From: Microcaldota archaeon | GTDB lineage: Archaea > Micrarchaeota > Micrarchaeia > Micrarchaeales > CABMGC01 | Direction: 5' to 3' | Length of the DNA: 19,309 nt | NCBI GenBank assembly: GCA_021821605.1 | Contig: JAKACG010000006.1 | Coordinates: forward strand, 1-19,309 | In this document: positions 1 through 5,511 of the stretch, one piece after another | How the letters are laid out: the number at the start of each line of letters is the position of its first letter | Numbering within the stretch: position 1 is the stretch's first letter | Translations under genes and position numbers: made by a program | Notes under the pieces: model-generated | What the model was told of the DNA's origin: nothing | Database searches by the model: none | What the model saw: the letters and a program-made list of their open reading frames with translations, nothing else

Positions 1-284
1 AAAACAATTCCTATATTTTGCCTTACACTATTTTTTTCTTTAATTATGTCATGGCTTGCTATTTTAGCGTTGCCTCCTGTAGGTTCTAAAAGAGTTGTCA
101 GCATCTTAATGGTTGTTGTTTTTCCAGCTCCATTTGGACCTAACAGTCCAAATATCTCTCCTGAAGCTACCTTAAATGATATTCCATCTACTGCTGTAAA
201 CTTACCAAAATTTTTAATTAAAGATGATACCTCTATATCAAAAACTTTAATCTCCTCACTTTTTTTCCTGTTTGAATTATCCAA
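1..284 (-). CDS. ABC transporter ATP-binding protein, N-terminal part (runs off left edge)
   Basis: Reading the minus strand gives an ABC ATPase N-terminus: a beta-strand lead-in (VSSLIKNFGKFTAVDGISF), then a perfect Walker A motif (GPNGAGKTTT) and the following TIKMLTTLLEPTGG. This layout is typical of the drug/antibiotic exporter (DrrA/CcmA-like) branch, where the ATPase is a separate polypeptide energising a membrane permease. The Q-loop, signature and Walker B lie beyond the window. No ATG or GTG occurs in the open frame ahead of the domain. The only usable start is the TTG at 284, which has GTGAT three bases upstream. Before Walker A there is a short charged N-terminal tail. Substrate cannot be told. 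The gene is divergent from the unknown gene at 452. The ATPase call is very secure; the exact start is less so. Confidence 0.9.
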   Translation of the reverse strand, partial: MDNSNRKKSEEIKVFDIEVSSLIKNFGKFTAVDGISFKVASGEIFGLLGPNGAGKTTTIKMLTTLLEPTGGNAKIASHDIIKEKNSVRQNIGIV

Positions 285-287
285 ATA

Positions 288-292
288 ATCAC
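288..292 (-). promoter_or_regulatory. GTGAT ribosome-binding site deciding the TTG start of the ABC ATPase
   Basis: On the minus strand GTGAT is followed by three bases (TAT) and the TTG start. GTGAT can pair with the AUCAC part of the conserved archaeal 16S 3' end (AUCACCUCC). The same string and spacing precede the TTG starts of fttA and secE in this window. Confidence 0.5.
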
Positions 293-296
293 TATA

Positions 297-310
297 GTTT
301 AAATTTAAAC
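297..310. repeat. 14-bp perfect palindrome GTTTAAATTTAAAC
   Basis: The sequence reads the same on both strands. It lies in the divergent region between the ABC ATPase and the unknown gene at 452, 13 bases from the ABC start. It could be an operator, or overlapping TATA-like elements, since GTTTAAAT recurs twice at 383 and 413. In AT-rich DNA a short palindrome can also arise by chance. Confidence 0.35.
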
Positions 311-380
311 CATTTTATTATATAAATCTTCCGTTCAAATCCTTACTTTAAATATTTACATTTAATTATTTATTATTTTT

Positions 381-428
381 AAGTTTAAATATCAAAAATT
401 CTAAAAACGCAAGTTTAAATATCAAAAA
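381..428. repeat. 18-bp direct repeat, two copies 30 bp apart, upstream of the 174-aa gene
   Basis: AAGTTTAAATATCAAAAA occurs at 381-398 and again at 411-428, identical over 18 bases with a 30-bp period. Each copy holds a TTTAAATA element that could be a TATA box. The second copy lies 24-41 bases upstream of the ATG at 452, so it may be the promoter and the first copy a duplicated promoter or regulator site. No third copy was seen, so this is not a CRISPR array. Confidence 0.5.
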
Positions 429-451
429 ACTTAACATATATATGTTATTTT

Positions 452-976
452 ATGGGAACAAAAACTATGGAAAACACATTAAAGGATGTCAATAATGGCA
501 TTGCTCTAATTAGGCAAAGCCGTGAGTTATGGGGTAAGGTTAACAATACACTTGAAACTGTGCGACTTCTAACTAGAGGCGATAGGGATGCAGTTTCTGC
601 AGCTAGCGATTGTATGTACTCGCATATTGGAAATCCTATTGCCATTTCTCTTGCGGCACAGGAGCTAAAGAAAACAGCTGAAAGCTCAGGTATGGAAAAT
701 GCAGTGCGACAAATAGCTGCAATAGCACTTAAAAAAACATTAAGAGAAAATAAGGCAAATGTAGTTAACATGAAAAAAGAGTTGCACGATTATCTTTCAA
801 AAACAGACTCACCTGTGATATTCACATATATGTTGCGAATATCAAATCCCGATATTTTTTTGTCTATAAACGAGGATATTAAAAAAATATTCAATGAAAT
901 AAGCAGAAAAAAAGCCGAAGCTATAAAAAACTGCGCAGATTCACTTAAATCTCAAGATATCAAAACAAAAAAATAG
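452..976 (+). CDS. Unrecognised helical protein, 174 aa
   Basis: I do not recognise this family. The product looks soluble and almost entirely alpha-helical: there is no signal peptide and no membrane segment. It has amphipathic stretches around residues 1-45 and 60-115, an ELKKTAESSGMENAVRQIAA segment in the middle, and a lysine-rich C-terminus ending in DIKTKK. Two cysteines are visible (SDCMYS and KNCAD), too few and too spaced for a metal site. The reading frame is dense in charged residues and fully open, unlike the serine/leucine-rich antisense frame over the same bases, which supports it as real. The start is ATG 452; ATG 467 is possible and has GGGA upstream. The gene is monocistronic, between the divergent ABC ATPase and pyruvate kinase, and lies behind the duplicated 18-bp element. 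Confidence 0.7.
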   Translation: MGTKTMENTLKDVNNGIALIRQSRELWGKVNNTLETVRLLTRGDRDAVSAASDCMYSHIGNPIAISLAAQELKKTAESSGMENAVRQIAAIALKKTLRENKANVVNMKKELHDYLSKTDSPVIFTYMLRISNPDIFLSINEDIKKIFNEISRKKAEAIKNCADSLKSQDIKTKK

Positions 977-1097
977 GAATTGTAAGTAACCGCAAAATTA
1001 ATACTTTTAATTGAAAGAGTAAAAGTTTAACAAGAATAATTTTTATATTTACTATCTTAAGTAAGTCTTTAATACTTTATCCTACATTATTCATTAT

Positions 1098-1101
1098 TGA
1101 T
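1098..1101 (+). promoter_or_regulatory. TGAT-N3-ATG translation-start element of pyk
   Basis: TTGATTTTATG precedes the pyruvate kinase ORF. The identical 11 bases occur at the starts of the first flippase (7961) and inorganic pyrophosphatase (12804). TGAT can pair with AUCA of the 16S 3' end, or it may be an initiator at the transcript start. Confidence 0.45.
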
Positions 1102-1104
1102 TTT

Positions 1105-2472
1105 ATGTTAAGAACAAAAATAATAGCTACATTTGGTCCTGCAATATCTGAACCATCTGTACTTAGCGAAGTTTTGAAAATAGCAGATATAATAAGATTT
1201 AATTTTTCGCATGGAACGCCAGAAGAGAAACTTCAGGCGAAGGAGTTGGTAGAAAAGACAGCCAAAAAATTAAATAGGAATATCTCATTACTTGCTGATC
1301 TTCCAGGTCCTAAAATAAGAGTCTCTAAACTTGAAAACGATATATATATTAAAACAGGTCAGGAGGTTGTTTTCGTACATCATCCAAACGCTAAAGGAGA
1401 TGAAATTCCAATAGAGTTGGATATATACGATGATATGAAGGTTGGATGTGAGATCTCAATAGGTGATGGTAATCCAAAGTTAATCATAACAAAACTAAAG
1501 GACAGGCGCATATTTTGTAAATCTTTGCAGGATGGTAAAATAGGCAGCAGAAAAGGAATAAATGTAAAAGGAATAAACATGAGCGCATCGCCTCCAACAT
1601 CAGATGATCTTAAGCTTATAGAGTTTGTAAAAAAACACGGTTTTGATTATATAGCACTTTCTTTTGTTAAATCGGCAGAGGATGTAAAAAAGGCAAGAAA
1701 AATATCCGGTAACCTGCTTATAATATCAAAAATAGAAAGACAGGAAGCGATTAATGATATAGGAAATATAGCTGCAGTTTCAGACGGAGTAATGATAGCT
1801 AGGGGAGATATGGCATTGAATATAGAGTTCAATGAGGTTCCACTAGTACAAGATAAGATAATAAATACCTGTAGAAAGTATGGCAAGCCTGTTATAGTTG
1901 CTACTCAGATGCTTGAGAGTATGACTAGGAATCAAAGTCCTACACGAGCGGAGATGACAGATATAGCTAACGCAGTTAAATCTGGTACAGACTGCATAAT
2001 GTTAAGTGATGAAACCGCGGTAGGAAAGTTTCCTATAGACGCATTGAAGGCAATGAGCAGCATTGCATCATATACTGAAACTATGATGAGTAATGACTCA
2101 AATACCAACGTATCGATAAAAAATACTCATGAAGGTATAGCAGCTGCGGCCGCAGGAATTAGTCGCACATGCAAGACCGATGCAATATTTATAATCACAA
2201 AAACCGGTGGCACTGCAAAACTTCTTTCTTCACTTAGACCAGAATCAAGTATAATTGCGGTTTCAGATTCCGAAGAGCTATTTCGTTCATTTGGTATTTT
2301 CTATGGATTAAGAGGAATAAATATCCCTATCTCAACCAACGAAGAAATAGTTAAAAAAATAAAGGAGCACGCCAAAAAATTATCTATACTTTCGTATATT
2401 ATAGTTTTTGGCCACACAGAAAAATCAGGAACCTCAGATACTATACTTTGTTTTTGGGAGAAAAATAACTAA
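1105..2472 (+). CDS. pyk: Pyruvate kinase
   Basis: Cytosolic enzyme of lower glycolysis: phosphoenolpyruvate + ADP gives pyruvate + ATP, needing Mg and usually K ions. The 455-residue product covers the (beta/alpha)8 A domain, an inserted B domain (about residues 68-155) and the C domain, at the usual archaeal length and without an extra PEP-utiliser domain. Catalytic residues are in place: R31 and N33 in RFNFSHG, D65 in DLPGPKIR, the signature ISKIERQEAI with K209 and E211, D235 in ARGD, and T267 in ATQMLESM. Two conserved strings are altered: ARGDLGVE is ARGDMALN, and LSGET is LSDET. The key metal and PEP ligands are kept, so activity is expected. ATG 1105 is preceded by TTGAT plus three bases. 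A T-rich stretch after the stop separates it from convergent fttA. Confidence 0.97.
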   Translation: MLRTKIIATFGPAISEPSVLSEVLKIADIIRFNFSHGTPEEKLQAKELVEKTAKKLNRNISLLADLPGPKIRVSKLENDIYIKTGQEVVFVHHPNAKGDEIPIELDIYDDMKVGCEISIGDGNPKLIITKLKDRRIFCKSLQDGKIGSRKGINVKGINMSASPPTSDDLKLIEFVKKHGFDYIALSFVKSAEDVKKARKISGNLLIISKIERQEAINDIGNIAAVSDGVMIARGDMALNIEFNEVPLVQDKIINTCRKYGKPVIVATQMLESMTRNQSPTRAEMTDIANAVKSGTDCIMLSDETAVGKFPIDALKAMSSIASYTETMMSNDSNTNVSIKNTHEGIAAAAAGISRTCKTDAIFIITKTGGTAKLLSSLRPESSIIAVSDSEELFRSFGIFYGLRGINIPISTNEEIVKKIKEHAKKLSILSYIIVFGHTEKSGTSDTILCFWEKNN

Positions 2473-2473
2473 A

Positions 2474-2491
2474 TTTTTATTTTTTTTATTT
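2474..2491 (+). terminator. T-rich terminator after pyruvate kinase
   Basis: Directly after the pyk stop codon there is a run of 18 bases that is almost all T (T5, A, T8, A, T3). Archaeal RNA polymerase terminates at such tracts without a hairpin, and FttA assists at them. The tract overlaps the 3' end of convergent fttA, where it reads as A-rich coding sequence. Confidence 0.65.
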
Positions 2492-4426
2492 AAATCTTAT
2501 AGTATCTAAATCCATTGGCGAGCGTGACTCAACCTTAAATCTATTTCCAAGGAATCTAGCTAGATCCTCACATCTGCTTTCTTCTCCATGCATCGTATAT
2601 ATCTTTCTTGCTGCAGGACGTAGGTGTTCAACAAAACTTGTAAGTTGCACTCTGTCACTATGTCCTGAAAATGCATCTATAGTTTTTACTTGCATATTTA
2701 CCTTTATCTGCTCCATTTTTCCATCGGCGCCTGGCAGTGCGGTATCATTTAATCCGTTCTGTACTCTTCTTCCAAAGGATCCGGCGCTGTTGAAACCCAC
2801 AAAAACGAGTAGATTTTTAGGATCCTCAGCCAAAGCTTTAAAGTACTCGAGCGCTGTACCTCCATTAAGCATGCCTCCGCTTGCAAGTATGACTCCTGGG
2901 CCCTTGTCTAATACATCTCCACGTTCTCCTTTTGCAACCTCAAAGATCTCGCTCTCAAAAGGTGAGTTGTTGTTTAATATTCTATGTCTTAAACCTACTT
3001 TAAGATACTCTGGATAAGCAGTATGTATTGCGCTTGCTTCCAAAAGCATTCCGTCAAGATAAACCGGAGCATCCATCTTAAACTCTTTATTATTCATTAT
3101 ATAATTCTCCAAAACCAACTGTAGCTCCTGTGCTCTCCCAACTGCAAAGAGCGGTATTAATACCTTTCCACCATTGTCTATTGTTCTTTTTATATTCTGC
3201 ATAAGCTCTACTTCTGAGCTTTGCCTATCATGTCCTATATTCTTAGGTCCACCATAAGTACTCTCTATAAACAATGCATCTATTCTAGGATACTTTGTGT
3301 CTGCTTGATCGTATAGCCTTGTAAAGCCATACTTAATGTCTCCGGTATGGACTATATTGTAGAGTCCTTCTCCTATGTGCAAATGTACTATTCCGCTTCC
3401 AAGTATATGGCCTGCATTGTGGTATGTAAGTTTAATCTCCTCGGTTATATTGGTTACCTCGCCGTAATCTCTAGTTATCATATGTGAAAGCATGGTTTTG
3501 ATGTCCTTCTCTCCATAGAGCGGTGTTCCTCCAGTTCTCATTACTAATTTATTGTAATCGTAAAGTAGTAGCGCAGCAAGATCTCTAGAAGGCGGTGTAC
3601 AGTATACCGGACCAGTATATCCAAATTTATATAAATAAGGAATAAAGCCCATATGGTCCATATGAGCATGTGTCATTATTACAGCATCTATATCATTAAT
3701 AGTTAGATTTGCATTATCAAGATATGGGAAGGCCTTATTCTCGGTGCTTGTTGTGTCAAAGCCTTTTATTCCAGGATCTGGGCTTATGCCACAGTCTATT
3801 AAAATCTTAGAGTGATTTGTTTCAAGCAATAAGCAGCTCCTTCCTACCTCTTTAAAGCCCCCCAAAGCAGTTGCCTTTAGCCACTCACTTTTACTCATTG
3901 GTTGGTTTATTTTCTTGCCTACTGCGGTAAGAAACTTCTTTCTGAAATCATTTTCCCTAAGCATTAGCTGTCTTACTCCATTTATTACGTCACTGTTCAT
4001 TGTAGGTGTTCTAAGCACCTTTGGAACCCATCTGGTATCTGAAATTATTTTTATTAAAGTAGAACCTCCCTTTCCTATTACTAAGCCAGGCTTCATAGCT
4101 TCTATATAAACCTGTGAAAACTCCTTGTCAAATTTTATTCCATCTTCTTTTACTCCTGCATCTTTTGGTATTATCTCAAGTATTTTTTTAAGTGAAGTAT
4201 CCTCATCTAAAAGCTCTTTCGAGTCACTTCTAACTATGAGTCTTTTCTTTATCACTGCTGAGATATTTTTTATTATGTTCTCGTCATTATAGACAAACGG
4301 TATGTTTTTAACGTATACTGCAACGTCTGGTCCTTCGAACTCTATTTCAGAAAGCTCCGCTTCCTCAGGCATTAATTCTTTGATTTTCTCTTTAATATCT
4401 TTATTATCCTGGTTAACACTGTTCAA
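2486..4426 (-). CDS. fttA: FttA/aCPSF1: KH-domain beta-CASP ribonuclease, transcription terminator
   Basis: Archaeal homologue of the CPSF73 endonuclease. In other archaea it cleaves nascent RNA at U-rich sites and releases RNA polymerase. The 646-residue protein has an N-terminal KH-containing region (about 1-175) with the RNA-binding GXXG loop VIGKGGST near 116-123. A metallo-beta-lactamase domain follows: HAHMDH at 253-258, H340 in HNAGHILGSG, D363 in HTGD. The beta-CASP insert has E388 (FIEST), H468 and H589 (SGHSD), giving a full zinc ligand set. Length is normal. The start is TTG 4426, with GTGAT three bases upstream; no ATG is available near the KH start. It lies 55 bases downstream of psmB on the same strand, a neighbourhood known from other archaea. 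Identity is very secure. Confidence 0.97.
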   Translation of the reverse strand: MNSVNQDNKDIKEKIKELMPEEAELSEIEFEGPDVAVYVKNIPFVYNDENIIKNISAVIKKRLIVRSDSKELLDEDTSLKKILEIIPKDAGVKEDGIKFDKEFSQVYIEAMKPGLVIGKGGSTLIKIISDTRWVPKVLRTPTMNSDVINGVRQLMLRENDFRKKFLTAVGKKINQPMSKSEWLKATALGGFKEVGRSCLLLETNHSKILIDCGISPDPGIKGFDTTSTENKAFPYLDNANLTINDIDAVIMTHAHMDHMGFIPYLYKFGYTGPVYCTPPSRDLAALLLYDYNKLVMRTGGTPLYGEKDIKTMLSHMITRDYGEVTNITEEIKLTYHNAGHILGSGIVHLHIGEGLYNIVHTGDIKYGFTRLYDQADTKYPRIDALFIESTYGGPKNIGHDRQSSEVELMQNIKRTIDNGGKVLIPLFAVGRAQELQLVLENYIMNNKEFKMDAPVYLDGMLLEASAIHTAYPEYLKVGLRHRILNNNSPFESEIFEVAKGERGDVLDKGPGVILASGGMLNGGTALEYFKALAEDPKNLLVFVGFNSAGSFGRRVQNGLNDTALPGADGKMEQIKVNMQVKTIDAFSGHSDRVQLTSFVEHLRPAARKIYTMHGEESRCEDLARFLGNRFKVESRSPMDLDTIRFK

Positions 4427-4429
4427 CTA

Positions 4430-4434
4430 ATCAC
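4430..4434 (-). promoter_or_regulatory. GTGAT element before the fttA TTG start
   Basis: Minus-strand GTGAT-TAG-TTG. The same spacing precedes the ABC ATPase and secE, supporting TTG as the true initiation codon. Confidence 0.5.
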
Positions 4435-4450
4435 TCTATCTAAAAATATG

Positions 4451-4460
4451 TTTTATAAGC
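4451..4460 (-). promoter_or_regulatory. Candidate TATA box for fttA
   Basis: Minus-strand GCTTATAAAA, centred about 29 bases upstream of the TTG start. At the usual distance of about 26 bases, transcription would begin within a few bases of the start codon, giving a leaderless or almost leaderless mRNA. fttA may therefore have its own promoter besides read-through from psmB. Confidence 0.4.
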
Positions 4461-4481
4461 TATTCCCCTACTGTTTTTTAT

Positions 4482-5120
4482 TTACTTTATCATCTTATCT
4501 ATTTCTTCTTTTGAGTACTCTTTATACCCTTTTTTAGTAATAGAAACTATCCTAATTCCGTCTCCTGTTGCGCTATCCCTTTTCATTGCTATCTTCAATG
4601 CTTTTGCTATGTGTTTTGCTGCATCTTGTGTTTGCATATCTTCGGAATAAACACTTTCCATATAACCTGTAGCTGCTATTGAACCGCTTCCTGTTGAGGT
4701 GAATTTGGATTCTTTTATGTGTCCTCCTACTGGGTCAATATTGTAAATCTCAGGGACACCATTGTTCAACCCTCCTATTATCAACTCTACATAATATGGA
4801 TACATTTTATTTTCCTGCATTACTAGCGACATTATGGATGTTGCGTTTTTAGGCGACATGGACTTACCCTCATCCATTTTATAAAGCTCATTTTGCATCT
4901 TAAGCAACTTTACAAGATACTCTGCATCTCCTACTCCTCCTGCTATTGTCATTCCAAGATTATTGTCTATTTTATGTATCTTTATAGCCTCAGAGCTTGA
5001 GATGTATGTTGAGTATGTTGCTCTTACATCAGCGCCCATAGCAACACCGTCGCTGCATATAAGTGCTAGCGTTGTTGTCCCGTGTCTTACCTTATCCGCA
5101 AACTTTTCATAATCCATCAT
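4482..5120 (-). CDS. psmB: 20S proteasome beta subunit
   Basis: Catalytic N-terminal-threonine hydrolase subunit of the archaeal 20S proteasome, which degrades unfolded proteins inside the barrel fed by PAN or Cdc48-type ATPases. Starting at ATG 5120 gives a 14-residue propeptide ending RHG, cleaved before TTTLAL. Counting that threonine as T1, the catalytic residues fall exactly at D17 (GADVRAT) and K33 (EAIK). The later GSGS and RDSATGDG motifs that complete the active site are also present. An in-frame GTG at 5129 would add three residues. I prefer ATG 5120 because GTGGAT lies three bases before it and a TATA-like stretch (5133-5146) sits about 20 bases upstream. It is the only proteasome gene here; the alpha subunit must be elsewhere. 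Confidence 0.96.
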   Translation of the reverse strand: MMDYEKFADKVRHGTTTLALICSDGVAMGADVRATYSTYISSSEAIKIHKIDNNLGMTIAGGVGDAEYLVKLLKMQNELYKMDEGKSMSPKNATSIMSLVMQENKMYPYYVELIIGGLNNGVPEIYNIDPVGGHIKESKFTSTGSGSIAATGYMESVYSEDMQTQDAAKHIAKALKIAMKRDSATGDGIRIVSITKKGYKEYSKEEIDKMIK

Positions 5121-5123
5121 AAT

Positions 5124-5129
5124 ATCCAC
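5124..5129 (-). promoter_or_regulatory. GTGGAT element deciding the psmB start
   Basis: Minus-strand GTGGAT-ATT-ATG places GAT three bases before ATG 5120, matching the spacing at other genes in the window. The GTG within it would otherwise be read as an earlier start. Confidence 0.4.
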
Positions 5130-5193
5130 TTGAAAAATATAAAATTATCAACTTATTCTAACTATTAAAATAAAAAATATAAAATAAACAGGT

Positions 5194-5439
5194 CTATACT
5201 ATTAAGCTACCACTACCTATAAAATACTTGCTATTATTTATTGTGTCTGCAAGTTCCGCATATGCAAATGTTCTGTAAAGTTTTGTTATCTTTATTTTAT
5301 GCGTCTTTCCTATCCTTGCATCGGCATTTTTAACAAAGACTACGACATCATCTATTCTTCCTATCCCTTCTCCTCTAGGATTTCTTGCGCTTAAGCGCAC
5401 ATCATATGTTCCCCCTTCAACTAATTCTTCAACTCCCAT
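5194..5439 (-). CDS. Small stand-alone TRAM-domain RNA-binding protein
   Basis: The whole product is one TRAM domain, a five-stranded beta-barrel of the OB type that binds RNA. It shows the typical GGTYDVRL, the glycine-rich turn RGEGIGRIDDVVVFVKNA, and a basic second half (GKTHKIKITKLYRTFAYAEL). TRAM is fused to tRNA methylthiotransferases and methyltransferases in many organisms. Single-domain versions are an archaeal speciality and have been described as RNA chaperones, cold-related in methanogens. Two starts are possible: TTG 5451 or ATG 5439. A TATA-like box (minus-strand GCTTAAATAG at 5471-5480) predicts transcription beginning near 5450, so ATG 5439 with GGGGACAAAT in front is preferred (81 aa). 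Cytosolic. It lies 64 bases upstream of the psmB region on the same strand. Confidence 0.88.
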   Translation of the reverse strand: MGVEELVEGGTYDVRLSARNPRGEGIGRIDDVVVFVKNADARIGKTHKIKITKLYRTFAYAELADTINNSKYFIGSGSLIV

Positions 5440-5470
5440 ATTTGTCCCCAAGTACTACTACAATAGTAAA

Positions 5471-5480
5471 CTATTTAAGC
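5471..5480 (-). promoter_or_regulatory. Candidate TATA box for the TRAM gene
   Basis: Minus-strand GCTTAAATAG is centred about 37 bases upstream of ATG 5439. Transcription would start near 5450, giving a leader of roughly 11 bases that holds GGGGA. Confidence 0.4.
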
Positions 5481-5485
5481 GCTTT

Positions 5486-5506
5486 CTACAAAAAAATAAA
5501 ATGTAG
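5486..5506 (-). terminator. T-rich terminator with short hairpin after the GT-C-like gene
   Basis: On the minus strand the sequence begins CTACATTTT, has a T7 run and ends TGTAG, so a T-rich centre is enclosed by a 5-bp inverted repeat just downstream of the stop of the large membrane protein. It lies between that gene and the TRAM promoter, where a terminator is expected. Confidence 0.5.
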
Positions 5507-5511
5507 TAAAT

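Noticed and set aside
46..288. Plus-strand ORF of 80 aa
   Set aside because: It is the antisense shadow of the ABC ATPase; the minus strand encodes a perfect Walker A motif.
381..428. Possible CRISPR array from repeated 18-mers
   Set aside because: Only two copies with a 12-base interval, and no cas genes.
445..771. Minus-strand ORF of 108 aa
   Set aside because: Antisense of the 174-aa gene; leucine/serine-rich composition typical of a shadow frame.
1003..1026. Hairpin terminator ACTTTT...AAAAGT after the 174-aa gene
   Set aside because: A 6-bp AT-only stem with a 12-base loop and no T tract; expected by chance in this composition.
5121..5129. GTG 5129 as the psmB start
   Set aside because: It overlaps the likely ribosome site, and a closer ATG gives the usual short propeptide.
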